This document shows positions 53,001-62,100 of a stretch of 64,000 nt of DNA, piece by piece. Source of the stretch: Apostichopus japonicus. Taxonomy: Eukaryota; Echinodermata; Holothuroidea; Aspidochirotida; Stichopodidae. The translations under genes were made by a program, and so were the position numbers. Position 1 is the stretch's first letter, and every line of letters starts with the position of its first letter. The stretch covers positions 21,788,577 through 21,852,576 of the forward strand of contig NC_092582.1 of the NCBI RefSeq assembly GCF_037975245.1, read 5' to 3'. The notes under the pieces are model-generated. The model was not told the origin of the DNA, ran no database searches, and saw nothing but the letters and a program-made list of their open reading frames with translations.

Positions 53001-54284
53001 AGAGGTCATTTTACAACCAAGGCAGGTCTATTATGTAACCTTTCATGATAGCATGCTATAGTTGGGGCAGGGAGCTGCTACTCTAAGAGTAGAGTAGCAG
53101 CTGCTCCCTGGTTGGGGTATATACAGCAGACCTTTAGGGTAATGTTGAGAAAGTTGTATAAAAGGAATAGAAAGGACTGAATCCGTTCCATGTTGGTTTA
53201 AGATGGAGATATGTGCTACTAAAATCTTGAATATTTATATAACTGTTATACAATAAATACCATGGCCATTTAGAGACACAATTCTTGGGGAGGCTTGGCC
53301 CAGCAAAAAAGTAAGGATTAAAAGTAAGATTAAAAGCATCTTGAGCAAATTAACTTTCTTTAGAAGTATATTGTAACACTTACACTAGCCTAGGCACTAA
53401 CATGTGAAGGGGATAGAGGTGACAACAACATTATCATGTCAATAATTTCCTGGAAAACATATGGTCACCAAAGCAAAATTAGACTAGTTAGCATTGTGAA
53501 GTCAAACCTAGGCTATAGTGTTAACTTTGGACCTAGTAGTAGTATAGTCAGTATTGCAAAGTTCGGCATACTGCGAAAGTTCGGACACCCTAAGAAATAC
53601 ACGATTTCACCATGAAAATCTACAGGAAGAGTCAAATTTCACCAAAAAGTACGAAGCTACAGTTATTTTCTCTCCAAAATGACCCGTGTGCAAGAAATTA
53701 CTTACATATTTGTCAATAAAATGACGAAGATCTATGAAGTCTGTTATAATTACTGAAAAAGCAACTGCGCCACCAATTTTATCACCAGCGCCACACTGTG
53801 GGTTGCGTGTCCGAACTTCGCAATACTCTAGCAAGAAATACCAGTTCCACAATCACGAAGAATCTTCTTGGAAAACAACGTGAAAACAGTTTGCAGGAAA
53901 GAAAGTTTAGCCGTGTATCGTACTATAACAAAATTCTCCCACCATATGAAGTATATTTTCAAATGATTTATACCAGAAGATTTAGTTTTGGGGTGTTTTA
54001 AGTCTTAAGTGGCCGAACTTCGAAGTCACCATCCTACTACCCTACAATACTACAGGCCTACTTAGCAATTGGCTTTTAACTTAAATCTAGGCCTAGGTTA
54101 TGCAAGGCCTAAGTTAGGTTATAGTATAGGGCCCACTTGCCTGGCGATAGAAGGCTTGGGCTCAACGGCTTTTGGTTCGGATATAACATTTATCGCTCTT
54201 ACCATATTTTCCTCTTTCAAAATCAAATTCATCGTCTGGGAGAATTCTCTCTGAATCTTCAACCCTGTTCCTCCTCCTGAACAT
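26056..54284 (-). CDS. SLC44A: Gene B: choline transporter-like protein (SLC44/CTL family), 20 coding exons, 740 aa
   Basis: Tandem paralogue of gene A, 5.6 kb upstream on the same strand. Coding exons, 5' to 3': 54284-54203, 47522-47474, 46501-46428, 45092-45011, 43956-43872, 42860-42708, 42148-42076, 41900-41753, 40467-40384, 39558-39446, 37932-37810, 37576-37477, 35289-35103, 34175-33934, 31920-31826, 30147-30041, 29110-29037, 28057-27892, 26809-26725, 26156-26056. Phases join cleanly and total 2223 nt with the stop. Landmarks: [71 protein letters not shown], and the end [19 protein letters not shown]. Only exons 1, 6, 8, 13 and 20 differ in length from gene A; these encode the N-tail, extracellular loops and C-tail. 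An in-frame TAG lies upstream of the ATG. The intron after exon 37932-37810 starts with GC; the donor after exon 28057-27892 (GTTTGT) is weak. Substrate is unknown from sequence alone. Confidence 0.95.
26260..26690. repeat. Dispersed repeat, two degenerate units, in the last intron of gene B
   Basis: Two related blocks of about 280 bp carry the words TGACCTTTGACC, ATCACGCAGGCAC and GGTCAGGCACCTACCC. They fill most of the intron between 26157 and 26724. The same family dominates 54980-56430. Confidence 0.65.
28206..28755. repeat. 22-bp minisatellite in a gene B intron
   Basis: The unit is close to GAAACCACATAGCTATGATT plus AT. About eight uniform copies (28230-28410) are followed by degenerate, longer-period variants that add ACGATCAGACGACTACAACT-like segments. 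It lies between exons 27892-28057 and 29037-29110. Gene A has no counterpart. Confidence 0.93.
29652..29865 (+). mobile_element. tRNA-derived SINE, 5'-truncated, in a gene B intron
   Basis: Same family as 24369-24616, starting just before the B-box region (GGTCCGAGTCACTCC). The 9-bp duplication AATGTTGAA flanks it exactly (29643-29651 and 29866-29874), so both boundaries are firm. Confidence 0.88.
30529..30952. repeat. 31-bp minisatellite in a gene B intron
   Basis: About 13-14 units built on GTCAGCAAAGTGGGGCCTGC followed by TGGTACCACA. It is GC-richer than its surroundings. Because 31 is not a multiple of three, all frames read through the same motif and create spurious open frames. It lies between exons 30041-30147 and 31826-31920. 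Confidence 0.94.
31588..31810 (+). mobile_element. tRNA-derived SINE, 5'-truncated, next to a gene B splice donor
   Basis: Same family as 24369-24616. The flanks ACAGTAACT (31579-31587) and ACAGTAGCT (31811-31819) form a 9-bp duplication with one mismatch. The ATAC tail ends about 14 bp from the 5' splice site of exon 31920-31826. It is antisense to gene B. Confidence 0.85.
34225..34335. repeat. Microsatellite plus dispersed repeat fragment
   Basis: An ATA/TAA run is followed by TTTATATAGCGCAATATG and AAAAGCGCTTTACAAAA, an imperfect inverted pair around GCGC. From memory such modules are widespread in invertebrate genomes. It lies 50 bp upstream of the 33934-34175 exon of gene B, on the acceptor side. 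Confidence 0.5.
35461..36733. repeat. 47-bp minisatellite, about 27 units, in a gene B intron
   Basis: The unit runs CCAAATGATCCCGATACTGA, TGGTCATGTGACATTGTTAT, CTTACAG (47 bp; some copies 46). Copies are highly alike and differ mainly at two sites: the base after GATCC and the TGTGACA/TGTAACA/TGTGATA word. On the gene strand each unit reads GGCTGTAAGATAAC, a splice-donor-like motif. It lies between exons 35103-35289 and 37477-37576. There are no spacers, so it is not a CRISPR array. Confidence 0.97.
37808..37809 (-). other. GC splice donor (GC-AG intron) in gene B
   Basis: Minus strand reads CTAG then GCAAGT, the strong consensus for GC donors. The exon must end here to keep phase with the next exon, which starts at 37576. 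The paralogous gene A donor (10661-10660) is GTAAGA. Confidence 0.9.
39101..39291 (+). mobile_element. tRNA-derived SINE, 5'-truncated, in a gene B intron
   Basis: Same family as 24369-24616. It begins at TCACTCCAAGATT, so the tRNA-like head is missing, and it ends in a mixed CATACA/CA repeat. No clean duplication was found at its flanks. Confidence 0.8.
41080..41185 (+). repeat. Second tRNA-related SINE family, copy 1 (degenerate)
   Basis: Contains AGGGTGTCTGCATATGAAGC, GGTGGAGGCTGGAA, then TTTTTTCACTATGCAGGACT. It closely parallels the copy 240 bp to the right. The B-box region is decayed (AGTTTGGATTAAC). Confidence 0.55.
41316..41425 (+). repeat. Second tRNA-related SINE family, copy 2
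   Basis: Contains TAGGGTGTCCGCACATAAAG and a B-box-like GGTGCGAATCCCGG, followed by the same GGAGGCTG...TTTTTTCACT body as copy 1. It lies in a gene B intron. Confidence 0.6.
43341..43440. repeat. Tandem duplication of about 55 bp
   Basis: Two adjacent copies with TATTATTTATTTTATT, then TATTATTCATACATCAGT. It lies in a gene B intron. Confidence 0.65.
44130..44580. repeat. Dispersed repeat, two degenerate units, in a gene B intron
   Basis: Both blocks contain GGAACCACAAACAATA, CACATCTACACATCAT, and an end like GAGATATCATGTTTACAAGC. Related ends occur at 46690-46810 and 49070-49390, which points to one large old family. Confidence 0.5.
45231..45959. mobile_element. hAT-type non-autonomous element (729 bp) in gene B
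   Basis: Inverted ends begin CAGGGGCGCCGTTT on the left and CAAGGGCGCCATTT on the right strand. The 8-bp repeat CTTTCTGA flanks it exactly (45223-45230 and 45960-45967). No transposase frame is present. It lies 138 bp upstream (acceptor side) of exon 45092-45011. Its right third carries the core shared with the other elements. Confidence 0.9.
46690..46810. repeat. Dispersed repeat fragment in a gene B intron
   Basis: Contains TGACCCCTAATGACCTT, CCACCAAAAGCAATAGGCTT and ACCAAATATAAGGTCTG, matching blocks at 49070-49390. Confidence 0.5.
48315..48401. repeat. Polypyrimidine low-complexity tract
   Basis: About 85 bp of CCTCCC/CTCCCC on the plus strand. Such tracts can adopt unusual structures. 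Open frames across it are artefacts of composition. Confidence 0.85.
49070..49390. repeat. Dispersed repeat, two units, in gene B intron 1
   Basis: Two adjacent related blocks contain ACCAAAAACAATAGGCT, TGTACTCAATGTGGT and CTTCTTGAGATAT. The family is shared with 46690-46810 and more distantly with 44130-44580. Confidence 0.6.
50698..50931 (+). mobile_element. tRNA-derived SINE, divergent subfamily, in gene B intron 1
   Basis: Begins at the A-box end (GTGGTTAACGCCGGC), has a B-box-like CCGGTTCGATTCCCCG, and shares the 3' body with the main family (GGTCAGCTTGCGAGTCTATA, CGCGAGTTCCTGCTTGCGGG). It ends in an ATAC repeat. The tRNA-like half differs enough to suggest a separate source tRNA or subfamily. 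AAGAGT occurs on both sides (50695-50700 and 50931-50936), so a short duplication is possible. Confidence 0.82.
52502..52867. mobile_element. hAT-type non-autonomous element (366 bp) in gene B intron 1
   Basis: Inverted ends are CAGTGGTGTAAGAAGG on the left and CAAGGGCGTAGGAACC on the right strand, each leading into a G-run. The 8-bp repeat GTCTCTTT flanks it exactly (52494-52501 and 52868-52875). Its interior differs from the other elements and has a duplicated GGCCTCAGATGCAATTTGGT-like word. Confidence 0.87.
53061..53117. repeat. Short inverted repeat (hairpin) flanked by GTTGGGG
   Basis: Left arm GCAGGGAGCTGCTACTCT and right arm AGAGTAGCAGCTGCTCCCTG pair with a 3-nt bulge. GTTGGGG occurs at both sides (53061-53067 and 53111-53117). 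It lies in gene B intron 1. Confidence 0.7.
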
Positions 54285-54979
54285 TATTAAAACTTCTCCA
54301 AACTTTTGGTGAACGCTAGCCTAATTCCCCAACTCTATGAAGAAAGGCCAATATGTGCTGTAAACCTAAAAGTTGCAACCCTCATTTATTTAACCATAAG
54401 ACAGTTCTATATTTGCAGAGTATGGTTTCGAGTAGCTGTGTCCTGTACAGTATACGTTAACCTCAATTTTGTTGCTGCACCATTGTACCATCTCAGTCAT
54501 ACTGCGATTTGACGTCTGATCTCAAGAATTCTCGTTACGCACTCAATTTACAGAAACTATTGGTTGCCCTAGCTACAGGTGCCTTTTTTGCATGACGTCA
54601 TTACACTTTCCCGTCTGATGGCGCACGTCCACAAACATTGAATCAGTGTTACCGTTAAATTTGAGCATGCTAAAAAATTATTAGTTCATTTGAAGAAAAA
54701 AATCCCATTAGGTTCTAGATCCCTCAAATTATTCTATTGCTAAAGAAGATGAAAAGAGCAAACTGAAATGGTTTATGAATTTTGAATATTAATGATTAAT
54801 AACCTTCTAACATATCTAACACCTTTAGAGTGCTACTGCTGTCCAAGGTGGTTAACTGCCGAGAAAAATGCCTAAAATGACAAACGGAAGTGGCATATAT
54901 ACAATAGTCATCATCGATCTGATGATGCTACATTGTTAGAGTGTATAATTTATACTAGCATTGGTGCAAAACATGCAGC

Positions 54980-56430
54980 AAGGCTACAAAAATATTTTTA
55001 GGTTTCTTGACCTTTGATCGCAATTACCGTCTAGGAGGAGTTCGCGACACAGTTTTTTTCTCGCACAATTTAAGCCAATTAGACCCTTTACCTGAATTTA
55101 CCTTTGACTCCGACCCTAAACCTGTCCTATGTTAAAAGTTGTCTCATCTCTCTCTACATATCATGTTGAAAGCAGAAAATAGCTAAAAACCAGTTTTTAG
55201 GTTTCTTAAATTTTGACCTTTGACGTATGACATCATCAATCACGTAGGCACGAGCTAACATGGTCAGGCATCTACCCACCAAGTTTGAAGTTGATCAGAC
55301 TTAGGGTCTAGGCGTAGTTTGCGACACACTTTTTTGCTCACTCACAGACACACTTCCTCACATTTCTGATCTACAATATCTCATCTTCCAATTGAAGTTA
55401 AACTGGCCTAAGTTATGCGAAAAAGTGTGTCGCAAACTCCTCCTAGACCGTAAATCCGATCACAATTAAACTTGGTGGGTAGGTGCCTGACCATGAAAAT
55501 CGTGCCTGCTTGACTGATTAATGATGCCATAGGTCAGACGTCAAAAGTCAAATACCCCCAGTACGGCTTGTCAGTATGTTGGAAAAGTTATTAAACCACA
55601 AGCCATGTAGAGAATAATGGCACAATTTTTAAAATAGTACTTATGTTGTTTTTAAGGGTCAAGGTCGAAGGTCAATGTAGGTCAAAGGTAAAATTGGCCT
55701 CAGTTTTGCGAAAAAGTGTGTCGCGGAACTCCTAGACCGTCACACGATATGTACAGAGTGATGAGACAAATATTAAAATAGGACAGGTTTAGGGTCGGGT
55801 CAAAGGTCAATTTCAGGTAAAATGTCAAATTGATTTTTTGTTAACACACACTCGCCCACTCACACACTTTCTCAAATATCTGATGTGGGGTGAAGTACAA
55901 TATCTCATCTCCCTATACATTATATGTGAGGAGATGAGATAATAATATGAAGAACATTTCTTCCTACAAATAAGAACAAGAGGGCAATCCATGGAGTTGC
56001 AGATCTCATCTCCTCCATGACAGAAGTGATTGTTAGTTTACTTCTGGATGCATCTGGTATCCATCTTTGTTAATAGGCTGGAATCCATTTTCTTAACGTA
56101 TAGTTTAGTTTAAAGTTTAGTAGAAAGCGATATTACCTAACCATCACTGTTCTTTCATGCAAGACATCAAATAAGGACTCATTTCACATCTGAACTACAT
56201 TGTCTTTTTTAACGTAACCCTCAACATCCAAAAAGGAATACACTAGTATTTCTTTCATCATTCTTTATATATATTGTGTGGTTTAATGGCTGTTTTTTAC
56301 ATGTTGACGAGCAGAAAATGGCTAAAGATCAAATCATTAGGTTTCTTGACCTTTGACCTATGACGTCATCAATCACACAGGCACGAGTTGACATGATCAG
56401 GTACCTACAGTACCCACCAAGTTATATTAA
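54980..56430. repeat. Cluster of old dispersed repeats in alternating orientation
   Basis: At least four blocks carry TGACCTTTGACC, GACGTCATCAATCAC, AGGCACGAG, CACCAAGTT and GCGACACACTTTTT words, some on the opposite strand (55390-55560). The family is the same as in the last intron of gene B. Confidence 0.65.
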
Positions 56431-56482
56431 CTGCTAAAAATGATTCTATATACACGTGTGAAATTACTTCCAGAATAATTAA

Positions 56483-56531
56483 GATGAAGCGGGAGGCCTT
56501 GGTTCGAATCCCGGTGGAGGGTGGAAGTTGT
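56483..56531 (+). repeat. Second tRNA-related SINE family, fragment
   Basis: Contains GATGAAGCGGGAGGCC and the best-preserved B box of this family, GGTTCGAATCCCGGTGGAGG. Confidence 0.5.
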
Positions 56532-56747
56532 CTTATCTCTTTATATTTATCGTATTAATGTTCTAATTGATTTAATATCTTTAATTTAGTTATTGAATAC
56601 ATTCATTAAATTAAATATATTTATATTTTCGTAAAAAGTAACTAAAGTTTAATCTTCAATCATACAGGATATGCTCCAGCTTACACCTTAAAGTTACTAG
56701 TGGTGGGACTCCATTGGAATATTACTACGCGACTTCATAGACGAGTT

Positions 56748-57018
56748 CAAGGGCGGCGGAACCGGGGGGGCACAGGGGGCACGTGCCCCCCCACTTTTCC
56801 TCAGGGTTAAAAATGTGCCCTTTTTCTACATAAAAATTGAGGTGTCTCAAGTTAGCAAGAGGCCAGGGAACCAGAATGAACACTCGGGAAGGGCCATTTC
56901 CGGCCATCTGAGGGGTTTGTAAAACCAAAATTTTTCTTGTACGCTCCGCGCCAACCGATGGTGGCGCTCCGCTCAGATAGTCGTGCATACAACTTTGCAA
57001 ATCCTGGCTACGCCCCTG
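56748..57018. mobile_element. hAT-like non-autonomous element (271 bp), no target duplication visible
   Basis: Ends CAAGGGCGGCGGAACC and, on the other strand, CAGGGGCGTAGCCAGG. The interior carries the shared core (ATGGTGGCGCTCCGCT). Flanks differ (GACGAGTT and CCTTTTAA), so it may be rearranged or one end may be misplaced. Confidence 0.6.
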
Positions 57019-57218
57019 CCTTTTAATGAATTTATGTGGGTCAAACTCAAAGCTATTTCGAATGGAAACAATTTGTTAAGATATTAACAAGAAATAAACT
57101 CTAATTCGGAAGATTCCTACATTAGCAACTAGCATGATTTCACCTCATTTGTCTCAATAGAAAACTTGTTCCTTGTTTCCCAATTTGCACATTGGATATT
57201 GCAGTGCTAGTGTAATAT

Positions 57219-57922
57219 TGTGACGAGCCCGGCTCCTCCGATAGTAAAAACTATATCGGGACTCGCGATAGAAAGGTACTGGGATATCTTGATGCCGTAT
57301 TTATGCTTCTTCAGGAGATGTCAGAACGGGCGAAAACAATGAGTTCACAGAAAAACAATTTGACGAGATAGGATTTGATTAATGATTCGGTATAATTTCT
57401 TCTCTGTCGATTCTCTTAACAAATAAAACTAAATTACAATGATTTGACTTGACTTGACTCCGTCAATTAAACAATTAGAGGGAGTGATGAACTTTCGGCG
57501 GAGTGATAAATTTTCTGATCAAGTGATAAACTTTCGCCCTCCTTTTACTTTTATACCTTACTTCCATAAAATCTCACTGCGCATAATCAGTAGGCAGCCA
57601 ATGACCTGACCATCCTGTATTAACTTAATGATATAAAAATAAGTGCGCTGGCACTGATCTGCCCTGATTGGTTGGGAGTTTGGAAGTCCATCCCCTTTCT
57701 ATGGAAACTTCCATACCACGTGAGAGAACCTTCTCGAATGTTCCACAGACATAATGGAATCTATTTTGGGAAAAGGCCCTGTACCAAGATTCAATAAGAT
57801 AGTTAAAAACTTCTCGTGGGAAAACTGAATCCATGACCTAGATAAATACATAAGAGGCCCGTAAGGTGTCTCGATGGAGTTTTTCGGTAACATCAAAGAG
57901 ATGGTATTACTATTTCATAACA
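57219..57922 (-). repeat. 3' LTR of the Ty3/gypsy element (704 bp)
   Basis: On the minus strand the segment begins TGTTATGAAATAG and ends GGCTCGTCACA, so it has the expected TG...CA ends. It is preceded directly by a purine-rich tract, as expected for a 3' LTR. A TATA box lies inside. The boundaries come from the end motifs and the tract; comparison with the 5' LTR was not possible because that copy is outside the window. Confidence 0.85.
57548..57555 (-). promoter_or_regulatory. Probable LTR TATA box
   Basis: TATAAAAG on the minus strand, about 370 bp into the LTR. In this orientation it would start transcription towards lower coordinates, out of the 3' LTR and towards gene B. The assignment rests on motif and position only. 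Confidence 0.5.
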
Positions 57923-57938
57923 TCCCCCTCAATCTTTT
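57923..57938 (-). other. Polypurine tract of the LTR retrotransposon
   Basis: The minus strand reads AAAAGATTGAGGGGGA immediately before the LTR. This is the usual position and composition for the primer of plus-strand DNA synthesis. Confidence 0.8.
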
Positions 57939-59177
57939 AAAATTTTTGGATACTCCAAAATTTTAACATCATACTGCTTTAACTTATCATTACCTCAAGA
58001 AGGTAGAGTACTGTAAGCACATTCACTAATATTCATTTACTTCAATAAATGGTCTTCATATATCTCAAAGGTTAACACCTAGGTTACAAATATTAAAATG
58101 ATCATATGGTATATACATTGACACTATCTCCATGAAATATTGTGTACCTCTTTAATATTGATGACATCATATGATGTAATCTATAAAAAAAAAAATATCT
58201 TTAAGATATCTTAAAGTTACATGACACAGCAAAATATGCAGTATCCTCTTACAAAATACATTTATGCATTTCATACATCAATAATACATTTATATCAAAA
58301 GTGAAATCATGCCGTGATTTGGGGAGAGATCAGAGAATACTAGACTTAGTTATCCCTTAACTGAATAGAACACCTTAGCGTTCCATAAAATTCGTACATT
58401 AGAAAAAAGAACCTTAAAATATTACAAACTCACTTAAAAAAACCTCCTCTTTAATGAAGGCATAGTTTCAAAACTGCTTTGAAACCTTGTGAATCATATA
58501 CATTCACTTCAAGAATATCAACAAAATGTGACTCGATAGCATAGTGACCCTAGGTATGCACTCCGAAATAATTCTAGTAAAGTACCAAAGTACTAGATAT
58601 TCGATACCATAAAAGAGACCCCATAGACTATGACATCAACAAATCTTTCTTCAAATTAACATAATACTTAACATCTTGTCTTTTAAACTTCATGATGAAA
58701 TTTACTTTTGCATGAATATTTGATAAAAAGAAAATATATACATAAGTTCCTCAAAAGAGCTATACTTTCATTTGCTTCGATAACTGTTGCTGTAAGCAAA
58801 AGTTGCATATCACCAATGCTGTCTCTAAATAGCCTTCAATATATAACATCAATGATGCAATGTAAATATCCTTAAAATATTTCTCAATATATGAAAACCC
58901 ATGTTGCTAATATTCCGGATATGTTCTAATTGCCGGGTAAACGTTTGAACGAATTCATAAGGAGAAATTAGGTATACTCACTACATATTTGTTATAAAAG
59001 ATGAAACTAGGTCACTTGGTGGCGTTTTAAACAATAAAGCTTATTATTGTTACACCATACAGTACAATGACTTCCACTTACTAGGTATGCAGGTAAATGC
59101 CATGACGCATTCCATTCATACAATTGTGGGTAAAACACCTGTTCATCTGAACTTAAAGCAATATGCAGTTATACATA
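57923..59177 (-). other. Non-coding region between pol stop and 3' LTR
   Basis: About 1.25 kb of AT-rich DNA with frequent stops in all frames. No env remnant or other gene is visible. It belongs to the retrotransposon. Confidence 0.7.
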
Positions 59178-62100
59178 TTAACCATATAATGTTTGCAACA
59201 TCCTGCCTGGATTGCCTGTAATGTTCAATCCCTTTTCATGGAGAAAATTCATTATTTCCTCTGTGTTGGAATATTTTCCAACATTCCACCAAAAATCATG
59301 ACTCTTAAAGCCTGAAGGAAAACATGGTGTCTGATAGGTGACCAGAACCTGTAATTCACCCAATTTGTATCGAGCACGTTGGACTTTCATGTCTCCTTGT
59401 GGAGCATTTGCAAAAACTTTCTTTTGCCTTAATATGCTATCTTTCATGGAAGGATATGGAAGTGCTAATCCTTCATTATGTGCTCTATTCTCCAGAAAGG
59501 ATGCAACATTCATTGGCTTAGTGCTCATAAGACACATGACATGATCTGAAGTTACCCCTGGCAAAATGTTACCAAACTCATCATGAAACTCAATATGTGC
59601 ATCTTGCATGACATTAACATTTTCTGCATTAGAAGTGTTACTACTCAAAACATTTCTCATTCGAGCAAGCTTTTCACTTGATGAACCCTTTGTCTTCAAG
59701 ACCTGACGCAATTTCTGAATGTTGGTGATATTCTTAGTTTCAGAAGATGCTCTTACAAAACATGGTTTAAGCCTGTTATAATTGAATACATCACTAAGAA
59801 TTTCTCCTTTGAGAGTGGCCAACAAATAATGAGTCCTATCTAAAACTTGATGGATCACTAGTGGTCCACACCATTCTGCAGCAATTTTGCGAGAGTTCGC
59901 AGTCAAGGAGGAAGACGTTGGCTTATACAGATACACTAATTGACCCGTTGAATAAATTGCACCCTTGTCCAGTTTTGCACTTATCTTAACATTTTGAGCA
60001 TCTTGTTGCTTCTTTTGTAAGCCTAACATTACCCTTGACAAATGATCAAATCGTTTATTTAACAATGCAGCATATTCTCCATGAGATTGTGATAATCCTG
60101 CCATTGGATTGAACGATAAATTTGTAAGATTTGGTGGCTTACGTCCAAATGCAAGTTCAAATGGGCTATAGCTACCTAACTGAGGAGAGGAAAATGTGTT
60201 ATATGCATAGGCTGATGTTGGGACAAATCGTACCCAATCCGTACCAAACTGATTTAAGTTCACTTTGAGGAAATTTGAAAGAGTCTGAATGTGTCTTTCA
60301 ACCTGTAAGCTTCCATGATTGTTTACACTGATGAACTTTTGTTCAATGCCCAAAGCTTTACTTAAGAGCTCCACTAATTTTCCTGTAAGAGAAGCTGCCG
60401 CATCACTTATGATACAAGACGGTGGACCAAAGGTTGTGACTACCCTCTGCAATAATGCTTCACATATCGTTTCAGCATCAAGAGTCTTAAGAGAAACACA
60501 TACAACAAATCTAGTGATCTCATCACAAACAACCATCAAATGTTTAAATCCTGTAGCCGTTATGGGCATAGTCTTGAAATCCAGACTAAGTCTGTCAAAA
60601 GGACGATAAGAATCAGGAATGCGAGCATGATATTGTCTCAATTTGTCCGGTTTCTTACGGAATTCTTGACAACGGAGACATGCCTGAATATAATTACTGA
60701 TGCGTTGAAACATATTGCGCAGATAGAAATGCTGTCTAATGGTCAAATATGTACGCATTACACCCTGATGATTACTTAACAAGTCATCATGATAACGAGA
60801 TATTATCTGTTCTACCATAGTCTCAGGTACGACTAACTGAAGAGTCATCTTAGCATCATTAGTCTCATGCAAAAATATCCTGAATAACAAACTATTACAT
60901 AACAAATAATCCTCTGCTTGAGAACGAACAGTTCTAGCATGCTTAGCATTACTTGGAATAATGTCATGTGCAAGAAAATCATAAATTGGTTTGTAGAGAG
61001 GACAAGTTTGTTGTTGAATTTGCAACTCTTTTACATCAAATGGCAGATCATAGTTTTTGATCAACTTTCCTTGAATTGCCTTCATGACTTTATTCAATTC
61101 CTTTTGTTTTGGAATGTGCCCTGTAACCAAATGATCAATGTTCGTTATGACTGGCTTCGGCTGAACAAATAATTCTGGTGGTGGTTCTCTGATTACCTCT
61201 GGCACTCTATGTCTACTCTGATCCACTAATCTTGGCTCTGAAGGTTGAGAAACACTTGTAAAATTTGGCACAACCAATACATCAGGACTATATGTATGTC
61301 TATTTTCACTCGGCATAGAAATAGTAGGCCTTTGAATATATGTTTCTCTCCTATCAGTAGAATTAACTGGTGTAGTCCTCTTTTGTGACTCAGATTGTGG
61401 TCTCTGTGTAACATGATCACTAGAATGTGTTGCCTTAGGAACGGATGTCCTTTCAACTCTATTTGTTGATTCTTTGGCTGGGGAATCCTGCTTGGACTCC
61501 TTAGTGACTTTATTCGGAAATAAATCTGGAACCTTGACTCCCATTGACCTTGCCATTGACCTTGTCATGATTGGATTAAATGTCTCCTTAGGTGGAGTTG
61601 AAAAATCCTCATAAGCATTGAACTCTTGAGCAACCTGATCTATTTCAGAGTGAAATTCCTGTGGTGCTCTAGACAAATAATCTGCCAAAACCAATTCTGA
61701 GCCTTTCTTATAACCAACCTGAAATGTATATTCTGACAATTTGAACAGAAGCTTACGTAAGCGTGAAGTTGCTGGTTCTTGTTTTGACTTAAACAATTCA
61801 ACAATGGCTGAGTGATCAACATATGCCTCAAATTCTACATTTTGCAATAAATGTTTGAATGCTGTCACATTAATAAATAGACCCATCATTTCTAATTCAG
61901 TTACACTATACCTATGACATGCTGGTGGTAATATCTTAGAGTAATATGCAATAATATTCTCTTTGCCATTAACTCTTTGTGTCAAGTATGATCCTGTTGC
62001 TACTCGTGATGTGTCGCTATATAATACAAAACGACCATATTTCTGTGGCATATGCAATATAGGTGGATTACACAACAACTCTTTAATATTTTGAAATGCA

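Larger units (their letters stand above)
47523..54202 (-). other. Gene B intron 1 (6.7 kb)
   Basis: Bounded by the donor at 54202-54201 and the acceptor at 47524-47523. It holds a CT-rich tract, dispersed repeats, a SINE, a hAT-type element and a hairpin, listed separately. No gene is visible. Confidence 0.8.
54285..57218. other. Upstream region of gene B
   Basis: Should include the gene B promoter near 54285-54700; no TATA box or other element could be assigned. The remainder is repeats, ending at the LTR. Confidence 0.6.

Noticed and set aside
57923-59177. Search for an env gene after pol
   Set aside because: Frequent stops in all frames and no signal-peptide or membrane-anchored frame; the element is treated as a retrotransposon without env in the visible part.
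60319-60779. Plus-strand open frames within the retrotransposon pol
   Set aside because: Antisense shadows of the integrase region.
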